From contig NZ_CALGFC010000046.1 of assembly GCF_937881195.1 (NCBI RefSeq), positions 1 through 29,159 of the forward strand: a DNA stretch of 29,159 nucleotides, in the 5' to 3' direction. The notes under the pieces were generated by a model. That model had not been told where the DNA came from. It worked only from the letters and a program-made list of their open reading frames with translations, and did no database searches. Of the stretch, positions 1 to 7,960 are shown piece by piece. Source of the stretch: an uncultured Methanobrevibacter sp. (lineage in GTDB: Archaea; Methanobacteriota; Methanobacteria; Methanobacteriales; Methanobacteriaceae). Numbering within the stretch: position 1 is the first letter of the stretch; each line of letters opens with the position of its first letter. Both the position numbers and the translations under genes were made by a program.

Positions 1-54
1 TAGAATTAGTAGAATTAGTAGAATTAGTAGAATTAGTAGAATTAGTAGAATTAG
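1..54. repeat. 9-bp tandem repeat, six perfect copies
   Basis: Six head-to-tail perfect copies of tagaattag fill the left edge of the window and probably continue beyond it. The unit is a multiple of three. One plus-strand frame reads Glu-Leu-Val repeatedly, so the array may lie inside the end of a gene. Confidence 0.95.
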
Positions 55-83
55 TTAAAAATTCTAAATTAAAAATAAACTAA
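3..83 (+). CDS. Possible C-terminal tail of a gene entering from the left (Glu-Leu-Val repeats)
   Basis: This plus-strand frame is open from the window edge. It reads six Glu-Leu-Val triplets, then Lys-Asn-Ser-Lys-Leu-Lys-Ile-Asn and TAA at 81-83. It would converge on the por operon. A second frame, reading Arg-Ile-Ser repeats and stopping at 56-58, is also open, so the coding frame is uncertain. No family can be named from this tail. Low confidence, because simple repeats stay open by chance. Confidence 0.25.
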   Translation, partial: ELVELVELVELVELVELVKNSKLKIN

Positions 84-105
84 GATTATTTATATAATTA
101 TTAAA

Positions 106-129
106 AATAATAAAATAATAAAATAATAA
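106..129. repeat. 8-bp tandem repeat, three copies
   Basis: Three perfect copies of aataataa sit in the short A-rich gap downstream of porF. Read on the minus strand this is a T-rich region, as expected where the por transcript ends. Confidence 0.7.
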
Positions 130-130
130 A

Positions 131-164
131 ATAAAAAAATAATAACTAATAAAAATAGAAAAAA
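131..164 (-). terminator. Possible U-rich terminator of the por operon
   Basis: Downstream of the porF stop the minus strand has several T runs, the best opposite 151-164. Archaeal RNA polymerase commonly terminates at such U-rich tracts without a hairpin. Nothing beyond composition supports this. Confidence 0.35.
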
Positions 165-191
165 TAGTAAGTTAAAATCTATTGGAATTTA

Positions 192-620
192 TTATTTTAT
201 AACTCCTTTTAGTCTTTTAAGTTCACTAGCTATTTTGTTTTGTTTTTGGGAAACTATATCTGATGAATCATTGCTAAGTGCATTTGTTGGGCATGATTCA
301 ATACATTGTTGGGTATCTTCATTTACACAGAGATCACATTTTTTTGCTTGACCAATTTCATCCATTGAAATTGCACCAATTGGACAAACATCTCTGCACA
401 TTCCACATCCAATACATTTTTCTCCATTAATAACTATTGCACCACCAAGTTCTTCTATAGCTCCTTCTGGGCATATATTTAAACATGGGGCTTTTTCAGG
501 TGTACAATGCATACAAAATAGCGGTACTCCATCATTAACTCTGATTGAATTCATTGGACAATTTCTTTCACATTTTGAACAACTTACACAGAGTTCAGGG
601 TTTGAAACTAACTCACTCAT
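192..620 (-). CDS. porF: Pyruvate:ferredoxin oxidoreductase-associated polyferredoxin PorF
   Basis: This 142-residue protein has four cysteine quartets for [4Fe-4S] clusters: C11/14/17/21, C36/39/46/50, C69/72/75/79 and C95/98/106/110. The second and fourth carry a longer loop (CxxC-x6/x7-C-xxx-C), as in HycB-type electron-transfer subunits. It is the last gene of the por cluster, 32 bp after porE. In Methanothermobacter, porE and porF are co-transcribed with the catalytic subunits and are thought to act as electron carriers or docking proteins for pyruvate:ferredoxin oxidoreductase. The ATG at 620 follows a good AAGGTG site. It resembles porE closely enough to suggest an old duplication. Cytoplasmic. 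Confidence 0.88.
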   Translation of the reverse strand: MSELVSNPELCVSCSKCERNCPMNSIRVNDGVPLFCMHCTPEKAPCLNICPEGAIEELGGAIVINGEKCIGCGMCRDVCPIGAISMDEIGQAKKCDLCVNEDTQQCIESCPTNALSNDSSDIVSQKQNKIASELKRLKGVIK

Positions 621-652
621 TTTAGCACCTTTTCATAAATTATCATTATTAT

Positions 653-1153
653 TTAATCTTTAAATGCTTTACTGGATCTGGAATTACTAGTTAATATACT
701 TATAACACTATTTGATTTTTTCTGTCTTTTTGATGTTCCAGCTAGCTTTGATAAGTGTTCTTTTTGTTTTTGAGCTTTTATTTTATCAATGTCTATTAAT
801 GAAATAGCTCTTTTAGAACATGCTTTAATACAAGCAGGTCCATCTTCTCTATTTTCGCATTGATTACACTTTTGGGCTTTACTATCTTCCACACTTACTG
901 CTCCAAATGGACATACCATCATACAGAGTCCACAAGCTATACATTTATCTTCTTGAATTCCTTTACCTATAATGGCTTCTGTAGGACATATTGCTTTACA
1001 AGGAGCATCTTCACATTGTTGACAAATTATTGGGTAATAAGTACCATCAATTTCTCTAATGTTTATTCTGGAAGTTCCATAAAGTCCGCAACAAGCGTTT
1101 TCACAGTCTAAACAACCATTACATAGATCTGGTTGTACTAATATTTTTTCCAA
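653..1153 (-). CDS. porE: Pyruvate:ferredoxin oxidoreductase-associated polyferredoxin PorE
   Basis: A 166-residue iron-sulfur protein with four cysteine quartets: C11/14/17/21, C44/47/52/56, C71/74/77/81 and C96/99/108/112. The C-terminal 50 residues are basic (Lys/Arg/Ser-rich) and lack cysteines. It lies 21 bp downstream of porB and 32 bp upstream of porF, so it belongs to the por transcript and probably passes electrons from the oxidoreductase to other carriers. The start is a TTG at 1153. A strong GGAGGA site sits just upstream and no ATG is near, so the unusual start is well supported. Its order in the cluster decides the name porE rather than porF. Confidence 0.87.
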   Translation of the reverse strand: MEKILVQPDLCNGCLDCENACCGLYGTSRINIREIDGTYYPIICQQCEDAPCKAICPTEAIIGKGIQEDKCIACGLCMMVCPFGAVSVEDSKAQKCNQCENREDGPACIKACSKRAISLIDIDKIKAQKQKEHLSKLAGTSKRQKKSNSVISILTSNSRSSKAFKD

Positions 1154-1174
1154 CTTTAGTCCTCCAGTATCTCT

Positions 1175-2044
1175 TTATTTTATTCCTAATTCTGCACATT
1201 GATTATCAACATATTCTTGAATTTTTTCTTTTTCTTCATCTGAAAGATGTTTAAATCTTTTTTGTGCATTTAAAAATTCATTTATAGGTTTTCTATCTTG
1301 TGGTTTATATGTTAATTTGAATTCACCATTCTCAATTTCATATAATGCCCAAGATCCTGTTTCAACAGCTAATCTTCCAAGTTCGATAGTTTTTGAAGGG
1401 CTGTATCCCCATCCAGTTGTACATGGTTGATTAAGGTGTATATAAGCAGGGCCATCGATTTCAGATGCTTTCTTAACTTTTCTCATAAAATCTTCTGGGT
1501 ATGAAATTGAAGCTGTAGCTACATATGGCACTCCATGAGCTGCCATAATGAGGGGCATATTCTTCTTAGGCCTATCTTCACCAAAACTATCTTTTCCATG
1601 TGGTGAAGTTGTAGTAGAAGCGCCATAAGGGGTTGATGCACTTCTTTGAATTCCAGTATTCATATAAGCCTCGTTATCATAACAAATGTATATGAGGTTA
1701 TGCCCTCTTTCCATAGCTCCAGATAATGCTTGCATACCAATATCTGCAGTTCCTCCATCACCACCAAAAGCAACTACATTGACATCTGTTTTTCCTTGGG
1801 CTTTAAGTGCACTTTGAACACCAGATGCAACAGCACCTGCATTTTCAAATGCTACATGTATCCAAGGTATTTCCCATGCAGTTTCTGGGAAAGGGGTTGT
1901 AATAACTTCTAAACAACCAGTAGCTGAAATAGCAACAGTGTTTCTACCCAATGCCTTTAAAGCTAACCTTACTCCAACGGTAGCTCCACAACCAGCACAA
2001 CCTCTATGTCCTGGTGCTAAAAGTTCTTCTTCAGGTAATTTCAT
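1175..2044 (-). CDS. porB: Pyruvate:ferredoxin oxidoreductase, beta subunit (TPP-binding)
   Basis: The 289-residue protein is the thiamine-diphosphate-binding subunit. It contains GDGG at residues 95-98, followed by the CYDNEAYMNTG segment, together the usual TPP/Mg motif. Cys16, Cys19, Cys44 and Cys208 fit the ligands of the proximal [4Fe-4S] cluster of this family. With PorA, PorC and PorD it makes the cytoplasmic enzyme that interconverts pyruvate + CoA and acetyl-CoA + CO2. In a methanogen it mainly works toward pyruvate synthesis for carbon assimilation. Length is normal for the archaeal four-subunit type. The ATG at 2044 follows GGAGAGAT. Confidence 0.96.
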   Translation of the reverse strand: MKLPEEELLAPGHRGCAGCGATVGVRLALKALGRNTVAISATGCLEVITTPFPETAWEIPWIHVAFENAGAVASGVQSALKAQGKTDVNVVAFGGDGGTADIGMQALSGAMERGHNLIYICYDNEAYMNTGIQRSASTPYGASTTTSPHGKDSFGEDRPKKNMPLIMAAHGVPYVATASISYPEDFMRKVKKASEIDGPAYIHLNQPCTTGWGYSPSKTIELGRLAVETGSWALYEIENGEFKLTYKPQDRKPINEFLNAQKRFKHLSDEEKEKIQEYVDNQCAELGIK

Positions 2045-2115
2045 GTAATATCTCTCCTATTAGTCTTATATGCTTTTATTATTAATATCATCAAATATTA
2101 TTTTTCAAGTTGCTT

Positions 2116-3258
2116 TTATTTTTTCAATCCAATCCAATTAACATCTTTTTCAGGATTTTTAGTTTTTTCAACTACTTCTTCGATATAATTTGGTGTTATG
2201 TCTCGTCCTCCAAGCCCTATAATGAAATCATATGCTTCAACATCAACTTTTGCTTTAATATCATTATATAATGCTCCACCAACACCGAAAGAAATATTTT
2301 TATCGAGTACTGCAACTTTTTTAGCATTTTGGACAGCTTTTTGTATTTCTTCCTTTGGAAACGGCCTGTAAACCCTTATTTTTAGAAGTCCGACTTTTTC
2401 ACCACGATCTCTCATATCGTCAACACAAACTCTAACTGTACTGCAAATTGATCCCATAGCTATTATTATAATTTCAGCATCTTCACATTTGTATTCTTCA
2501 GTTAAATCGTACTTTCTTCCAAATATTTCTTCAAATTCTTTATTTGTTTGTTTTATGACATCTATAGAATTTTCCATTGCTTCTTCTACTTGATATCTTG
2601 CTTCCATATAATAATCTGGATCAGTCAATGTCCCAAGTGACATTGGTGATTCTGGATCTAAAAATGCATGTTCTGGTTTATATTCTGGGAGGAATCTATC
2701 AACTTGTTCTTGGCTAGGAATTTCAACAGGTTCTACAGTATGGGTTAATATAAATCCATCTAAACACACCATTGAAGGTAATAATACTTTATTATTTTCG
2801 GATGTCTTGTATGCCATAAGAATAGAGTCAAGTGCATCTTGTCCATTTTCAGCATATATTTGCATCCAACCAGCATCTCTCTGTGCTATTGAATCTTGTT
2901 GGTCATTCCAAATACTTAATGGTGCAGATATTGCTCTATTTGCATCAGCCATAACTATCGGCATCCTCATTCCTGCTGCTGCAAATAATATTTCATGCAT
3001 TAACATTAATCCTTGGGAAGAAGTCGCTGTAAAGACTCTTACTCCTGTTCCACATGCCCCAACAGCTGCACTAATTGCACTATGTTCTGATTCAACTCGG
3101 ATATATTCTGCGTCAATATCGCCATCAGCTACAAATTGAGCAAGATATTCTGAAATTGATGTTTGTGGGGTGATAGGGTAAACAGGAATAACTTTTGGTT
3201 TGGCTAATTTTACAGCTTCAGAAACTGCTCTATTAGCTGTCATAACTTTTTTTGTCAT
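2116..3258 (-). CDS. porA: Pyruvate:ferredoxin oxidoreductase, alpha subunit
   Basis: A 380-residue subunit with the family N-terminus (YPITPQTSISEYLA near residue 30), the ESEHSAISAAVGA segment and the TSSQGLMLMHEIL segment that shapes the substrate/TPP site. The C-terminal region has the expected GGRDITP motif near the end. It pairs with PorB to form the catalytic core of pyruvate synthase. The ATG at 3258 has a GGAGAA site. The gap to porD is 119 bp and carries two copies of aatatgattttt, and the gap to porB is 71 bp, so the cluster is looser than a compact operon. The homologous 2-oxoglutarate and 2-oxoisovalerate enzymes are less likely given the PorC-D-A-B-E-F order. Confidence 0.96.
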   Translation of the reverse strand: MTKKVMTANRAVSEAVKLAKPKVIPVYPITPQTSISEYLAQFVADGDIDAEYIRVESEHSAISAAVGACGTGVRVFTATSSQGLMLMHEILFAAAGMRMPIVMADANRAISAPLSIWNDQQDSIAQRDAGWMQIYAENGQDALDSILMAYKTSENNKVLLPSMVCLDGFILTHTVEPVEIPSQEQVDRFLPEYKPEHAFLDPESPMSLGTLTDPDYYMEARYQVEEAMENSIDVIKQTNKEFEEIFGRKYDLTEEYKCEDAEIIIIAMGSICSTVRVCVDDMRDRGEKVGLLKIRVYRPFPKEEIQKAVQNAKKVAVLDKNISFGVGGALYNDIKAKVDVEAYDFIIGLGGRDITPNYIEEVVEKTKNPEKDVNWIGLKK

Positions 3259-3377
3259 TAATAATTCTCCTATTTTAAATTTTCAAACCATTACTTTTAG
3301 ATTATTATTTTGAAATAATTATTTCCAAACAATATGATTTTTAATAATATGATTTTTGATTTTTTTTCAACAAGTAT

Positions 3378-3620
3378 CTATTCTCTTTCCATTTTTATTG
3401 CTTTCACTGGGCATTCTACTTCACATATGCCACAGCCTTTACAATAATCATAATCTATATCGTGTTCTTTGTTTATGCACCCTTCTGGGCAGAACATAAT
3501 ACAATTATCGCAATCAATACACTTTTCTTTATCAAGAATAGGTTTAAATGTTCTCCAACTTCCTGTTTTGTTATTTCGAGTACTTCCAGGGGTTCGTACT
3601 GCCCCTCCAACAGAATCCAT
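3378..3620 (-). CDS. porD: Pyruvate:ferredoxin oxidoreductase, delta subunit (2[4Fe-4S] ferredoxin)
   Basis: An 80-residue ferredoxin-like subunit with two classical quartets, C34/37/40/44 and C60/63/66/70. A roughly 30-residue N-terminal extension (Gly/Thr/Arg/Asn-rich, then SWRTFKP) is typical of Por/Kor delta subunits. It carries electrons from the catalytic cluster to external ferredoxin. The ATG at 3620 has an excellent AAGGTGAT site. It is separated from porC by 439 bp, which suggests that porDABEF may have its own promoter here. Confidence 0.94.
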   Translation of the reverse strand: MDSVGGAVRTPGSTRNNKTGSWRTFKPILDKEKCIDCDNCIMFCPEGCINKEHDIDYDYCKGCGICEVECPVKAIKMERE

Positions 3621-4059
3621 CTAATCACCTTATGTTTAAAATTAAATTTTTTATAATATTTGACCTTTCAATTTGAGTCTTATAAATATGATTTTAATAA
3701 TCTTTTTGAATTTTAATAATCTTTTTTTAGTTATAACAATAAATTTAGATATTTTTATTATTTTACATATTTTTAGTTTATTTTAACATTCCAAAAATAT
3801 TATGAATAAATATTTTTGAATAAGAAGCTTGAATAAATATTTTATTGTATATTTATTCTTTATAAAGAAATATTCCATTTTTTATAAAGAAATATTCCAA
3901 AATTTTTCTTATTAATATTGTAAACATGTTATTGTAAATAATCTTATAAAATTAAATTATTATTATAAAATTTTAGATATAAAATTTTAAATATTTAAAA
4001 ATTAAAGTATTGTAGTATTTTAATTCTCATACTAAATTTAGCTATATTTGTAGTATTTA
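3621..4059. other. 439-bp A/T-rich gap inside the por cluster
   Basis: No open frame of interest is visible. The gap contains two direct repeats. A 19-bp segment (tttataaagaaatattcca) occurs at 3859-3877 and 3881-3899, and ttttaataatcttttt occurs at 3692-3707 and 3711-3726. The right side holds the end of porC and the left side the ribosome binding site of porD. Confidence 0.8.
3646..3692 (-). promoter_or_regulatory. Candidate internal promoter for porDABEF
   Basis: On the minus strand two TATA-like elements lie upstream of porD, opposite 3681-3690 (catatttata) and 3646-3657. The first would give a leader of about 40 nt that includes the AAGGTGAT site. This rests only on A/T-rich motifs in A/T-rich DNA. 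Confidence 0.3.
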
Positions 4060-4590
4060 TCAAATTTGTTCATAAGCAATTTTAGCAGCCTTTGAATTTT
4101 TATCTCCAAGTTTCCCAGGGAAAGTTTCATTTATTACTTTTATAATTGAATCAAGGGACACTTCACCACTTTTTTTTGCAAATGATCCTAACATAATAGT
4201 ATTCACAATAGGAACTCCTAAGTTTTCTAGAGCAATTCCTGTTGCATCAATATTGTAAATTTCTTTGTCCTTATTTTTTTCTAATTTTTCTTCTTTATTT
4301 GTATTGATAATAATTTCACTATCATTTTTTATTCCAGAAAAGACGTCTACAACGTCTAATAATCCATCATCAAGGACAATAACATAATCAGGATTTTGAA
4401 CTTGATATCTTATCTGTATAGGTTTATCATCAATTCTAGTAAATGCCATAACAGGAGCGCCCCGTCTTTCTACTCCAAAGAACGGAAATGCTTGTGAATA
4501 TTTCCCATCTTCGAATGCAGCTTTCGCTAATATCTCTGCTGCGGTAACGGCACCTTGTCCTCCACGGCCGTGAAAACGAATTTCAATCAT
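4060..4590 (-). CDS. porC: Pyruvate:ferredoxin oxidoreductase, gamma subunit
   Basis: The 176-residue protein begins with the gamma-subunit signature: [16 protein letters not shown] at about residues 8-23, then [13 protein letters not shown] and the segment DYVIVLDD. It is the first gene of the por cluster and completes the four-subunit enzyme. The ATG at 4590 follows a GGAGG site and a TATA box about 45 bp upstream. The long spacer to porD is unusual, since in other Methanobacteriales (from memory) porC and porD are nearly adjacent. Confidence 0.95.
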
Positions 4591-4634
4591 TCAAATTTCC
4601 TCCATTCATCATGTATAATCATTATAAATTACAA

Positions 4635-4649
4635 GATATATAAACTTTT
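4635..4649 (-). promoter_or_regulatory. Promoter of the por operon (TATA box with purine-rich BRE)
   Basis: On the minus strand the motif aaaagtttatatatc has the form of an archaeal BRE plus TATA box. Transcription would start near 4612. That leaves a leader of about 20 nt with the GGAGG site before porC. Confidence 0.6.
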
Positions 4650-5151
4650 ACAATGTTATAAAATTAATGCTTATTATTTAAAATTAGATATTATCATTAT
4701 CTTAATTAATATTACATTATATTGTAATATATTAATCATTTTAAAATATATGAATAATATATATATTTCAATGTTTTTTATTATATTATTTCAGTATATT
4801 ATTTCACATACTTAATTTGATTTAATGTTGTAATGATTTAATATTTTGAGAAAACTTATCATATTTATGGATATTAATAATATTTATAAATAAATTTTTC
4901 AAATTATTAATTAAAGATTAATAATTAAATAAAATCAAGAATTAGATAAATTTAATAAAATTAATAATTAATTATATTAATAAAATAAAGTTAAACATAT
5001 TAAAAATCAAAGATATATTATATTAAAGATATAATATTATAATTAAATATATTATATAATTTTTTATGGAATATTAATCGTATTTATTATAATCTATGTA
5101 TATTTAGGTATAGTTATTATAATTATAATTTTTAAAAATTATTTATATTTA

Positions 5152-5259
5152 TTAATAAATATTTTTTATATATAATATATTTAATAAATATCTTTTATCT
5201 ATAATATATTATAATAGATATTTCTCATCTATGGGCATAGTTAATAGATATTTTTTAGG
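5152..5259. repeat. Degenerate 29-bp tandem repeat upstream of the DHPS-like gene
   Basis: Copies at 5152-5180 and 5181-5209 differ at two positions. More diverged relatives follow at about 5210-5240 and 5241-5259. The array ends about 55 bp before the start codon of the downstream gene. Confidence 0.65.
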
Positions 5260-5313
5260 TAATTGATTATGCGTTTAATTGATTATAATTATTGAATTAA
5301 ATTTAGGGATTTT

Positions 5314-6933
5314 ATGACAATACTTATTGTAACTGGAAACTTAGCTTTTCCATTGGTTGAAAAGATTGCTTCAAAATCAAATCAAGATGTTATGGTTCAC
5401 CTAGCTGATTCTCAGGTAGCTGCATTTTTAACTCCAAGGATGATTATTAAAGAAATTAAAAATAATTATCCTAAAGAAATAGCTAATGGTTCTATTAATT
5501 TAATTATTACTCCTGGTCTCATGAGGAAATCAACTGACGAAATAGCTAGCTATTTAAACATTCCAACATTTAAAGGACCAACAGATTGTGCAGATCTTGA
5601 CATGATTTTGGATTTGATTGATAATCTGAAACTTTCAACTTCTAAACCAGCAGATAAACTAATAGAAGAAGAAAAAAGAAAAAAAGCTTTCCAATTAATA
5701 AGTGATTTTGAATCAAATACTAAAAATATAGAAACTTTGCTTAAGAAACCTAAAAATATACTTGTAGGGAATTTGCCTGTTGGTGAAGATTTTCCTATGA
5801 GAGTTTTAGCTGAAATAGCTAATGCACCAATTCTAACAAAAGAAGAACTTATTAGAAAATGTGAATACTTTTTAATTAATGGTGCAGATATGATTGACAT
5901 TGGAATGGTAGCAGGGGAGGATTTTTCTGATAAAATTCCAGAAATGATAAAAACTCTTAGGCCTATTGTTGGTGAAAAAGCTTTAAGTATCGATACTTTA
6001 AACCCTAAAGAAATAGCTGTTGCTATTAAAAATGGTATTGATTTAGTTCTTAGTATTGATTTAGGTAACTACAAAGAATTACTGCCTTTATTAAAGAACT
6101 ATAATGTTCCTGCTGTTGCATTACCTACAAATTTTGCTGAAGGAAAAGTTCCCCATACAGTAAATCAAAGGGTTAATGCAATGAGGGATTTATCAAATAT
6201 TTGTAATTCTGAAGGGGTTCAAATAATTGCTGATTTAATTTTAGATCCTGTCAATAGTAGTAGTGTTGTTGATTCAATTTTGGCATGTAGGGAGTATTAT
6301 AAAAATAATAATGTTCCTATGTTTTTTGGAGTTGGAAATGTGAATGAACTTATGGACACTGATTCAACAGGAGTTAATGCGTTACTTTCAGGAATAGCTA
6401 TGGAATTAGGGGCTAGTATTCTTTTTACTCCAGAAGAAAGTGGAAAAACTTGGGGAAGTGTTCATGAGTTGGCTATTGCTAGTAAAATGATGTTTTTAGC
6501 CAAAAATAGGGGCTCTATTCCTAAAGATCTCGGTATAAATCTTATATTATATAAAGATAAAAAGAAAATAAAAGATATTTATGAAGATTATGAAAATTCT
6601 GATTTTGATGTTCCTCTAAAGAATGCTAATGAATCTAATCACTTTGTTCTTGACCCTGGAGGAAGTTTTAAAATCAAAGTTGAGCATGCAATTGATCCTA
6701 AAAATAGTAAAATAATTGTAACTCATTTTAAAAAAACTGTTCCCTATTTAACAATTGAGGGAAAAAATGGAAAAGAAATATCTGATGAATTATTTAGACA
6801 AGGTATTGTCACACGGCTTGAACATGCTGCTTATTTGGGTGCAGAGCTTCAAAAAGCAGAAATTTCAATAATTACTGGAAAAAGATATGTTCAAGATTTT
6901 GATTTGTTTAAAAGGCCGATTGATATAAATTAA
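5314..6933 (+). CDS. Dihydropteroate synthase-like protein (TIGR00284 type)
   Basis: A 539-residue protein with three parts. Residues 1 to about 130 form an N-terminal domain. A pterin-binding TIM-barrel segment follows, with GADMIDIGMVAGEDF near 190-204, a clear relative of the dihydropteroate synthase motif, then LSIDTLNPKEIA and LVLSIDLGN. The C-terminal domain, from about residue 443, ends in a segment (EISDELFRQGIVTRLEHAAYLGAEL) like DUF4346 and the cytoplasmic part of MtrA. The family is typical of methanogens and has been associated with tetrahydromethanopterin biosynthesis, but its reaction is not certain to me. The ATG at 5314 is preceded by tttaggga. It is monocistronic and divergent from por. 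Cytoplasmic. Confidence 0.82.
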   Translation: MTILIVTGNLAFPLVEKIASKSNQDVMVHLADSQVAAFLTPRMIIKEIKNNYPKEIANGSINLIITPGLMRKSTDEIASYLNIPTFKGPTDCADLDMILDLIDNLKLSTSKPADKLIEEEKRKKAFQLISDFESNTKNIETLLKKPKNILVGNLPVGEDFPMRVLAEIANAPILTKEELIRKCEYFLINGADMIDIGMVAGEDFSDKIPEMIKTLRPIVGEKALSIDTLNPKEIAVAIKNGIDLVLSIDLGNYKELLPLLKNYNVPAVALPTNFAEGKVPHTVNQRVNAMRDLSNICNSEGVQIIADLILDPVNSSSVVDSILACREYYKNNNVPMFFGVGNVNELMDTDSTGVNALLSGIAMELGASILFTPEESGKTWGSVHELAIASKMMFLAKNRGSIPKDLGINLILYKDKKKIKDIYEDYENSDFDVPLKNANESNHFVLDPGGSFKIKVEHAIDPKNSKIIVTHFKKTVPYLTIEGKNGKEISDELFRQGIVTRLEHAAYLGAELQKAEISIITGKRYVQDFDLFKRPIDIN

Positions 6934-6954
6934 TTATAATCTAAATTATCAATA

Positions 6955-6970
6955 ATATTTTTTTTATTTT
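6955..6970 (+). terminator. Possible T-rich terminator of the DHPS-like gene
   Basis: A run of eight T followed by atttt begins about 22 bp after the stop codon at 6933. It fits a U-tract terminator between two convergent genes. Confidence 0.4.
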
Positions 6971-7028
6971 AAATTTGATATTACTTTTCTCAATTTGATA
7001 TCACTTTTTTAAATTTGATATCACTCTA
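6971..7028. repeat. Three copies of a 20-bp repeat between convergent genes
   Basis: Units begin at 6971, 6991 and 7011 with the common core aatttgata(t)tatcact or a close variant. The period is exactly 20 bp and only a few bases differ. They lie between the ends of the DHPS-like gene and the 179-aa membrane-anchored gene. Confidence 0.8.
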
Positions 7029-7072
7029 AAAAGATAAAAAAGAAAATTTTTAGAATTTTAATTTAATTTATA

Positions 7073-7612
7073 TTAATTTAATTTATAAAAACCATAAATT
7101 ATATTCTCAATATCTGGAGTTATCTCATTACCTAACCATTCAATAAGAACTTTTTTACCATTAACTTCAAAGAAAGCTAACCTATAATCTCCTCTTGTAT
7201 CAGAATGTTGTGTAACATATAAAATACTGTGATTTCCTATAGTTATATTTTCTCTTTGAGGATTGTTATCTTCATTAGCTATTCCATAAGCGAAATAATC
7301 TATATCTCCATTATAAACCTTTTCTCCTTGTGCAGAATTATCGTAAACTGTGACATAAATGCTTCCATCGTTATATTTCCCATATGTTTCAATTCCAGAG
7401 CTAGTATTAATTGTTCCATTAGTATACTTATTTGTAATCATTGTTGTTAAACCATTTATTGCAATCTTTTCGCCTGAAATCTCAAAAGATTGGTTATTAT
7501 TGAGATTTTTATCAATTTTTTCATTGTTTTGGTTATTAAAAATGAAATAAGCTCCTGCTATCAAAATAATCATAATTATTATTCCTATTATAGCCATGTT
7601 TTTTTTATTCAT
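7073..7612 (-). CDS. Membrane-anchored extracytoplasmic protein of unknown function
   Basis: A 179-residue protein with a single hydrophobic segment at about residues 6-25 (Ile-rich), flanked by Asn/Lys. An Asn-rich linker and a soluble domain of about 130 residues follow, and should face outside. The domain has no cysteines and no recognisable catalytic motif. Its layout (short N-terminal anchor plus small soluble domain ending in a Phe-containing helix) resembles the broken gene at 21979-22446, but sequence similarity by eye is weak. The ATG at 7612 has a GGAAGG site. I do not recognise the family. Confidence 0.75.
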   Translation of the reverse strand: MNKKNMAIIGIIIMIILIAGAYFIFNNQNNEKIDKNLNNNQSFEISGEKIAINGLTTMITNKYTNGTINTSSGIETYGKYNDGSIYVTVYDNSAQGEKVYNGDIDYFAYGIANEDNNPQRENITIGNHSILYVTQHSDTRGDYRLAFFEVNGKKVLIEWLGNEITPDIENIIYGFYKLN

Positions 7613-7960
7613 TTTACCTTCCCTTTATAAATTAATTTTTCATTTATTTTTATATAGATATATTTATTATAAATTTAATCTAAAATATATTTATTATATA
7701 AAATATATTTACTATAAAATATATCTATAATATAAATATGAGAATGTTTTCATAGAGTATTTATGTATTTCATATTTTTTTATAAATTGTTTGTATATTT
7801 AGATTTTTATACAAAATATTTTTATATTTTTAGACTTTTTTACAAATTATTTGTATATTTATATTTTTTTAGATTTATATTTAGGTTTTTGTAGAAATAT
7901 TTTATTATATGTTAATTATAGTCTCTTGTTTATTTTTATTAAAAAATGTAGTGAAATAAA
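7613..7960. other. 348-bp divergent intergenic region with degenerate repeats
   Basis: The region separates two divergent genes. Left of centre there are three diverged copies of a segment like aaaatatatttattat (about 7680-7735). On the right, two related segments at 7775-7801 and 7836-7861 (core ttttttaYaaattRtttgtatattta) flank a third, weaker copy. No RNA or protein gene is visible. Confidence 0.7.

Larger units (their letters stand above)
4591..5313. other. Divergent intergenic region between porC and the DHPS-like gene
   Basis: This 723-bp region is almost pure A/T. It holds the por promoter at its left end and a degenerate 29-bp tandem repeat near its right end. No RNA gene or convincing open frame is visible. 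Confidence 0.75.

Noticed and set aside
4555..4815. Plus-strand frame of 86 codons over the porC start
   Set aside because: Made of Ile, Asn, Tyr and Lys codons expected from A/T-rich spacer, overlaps porC antisense, and has no ribosome binding site.
7229..7550. Plus-strand frames opposite the 179-aa membrane-anchored gene
   Set aside because: Antisense shadows. The minus-strand gene has a ribosome binding site, an anchor helix and a full-length frame.
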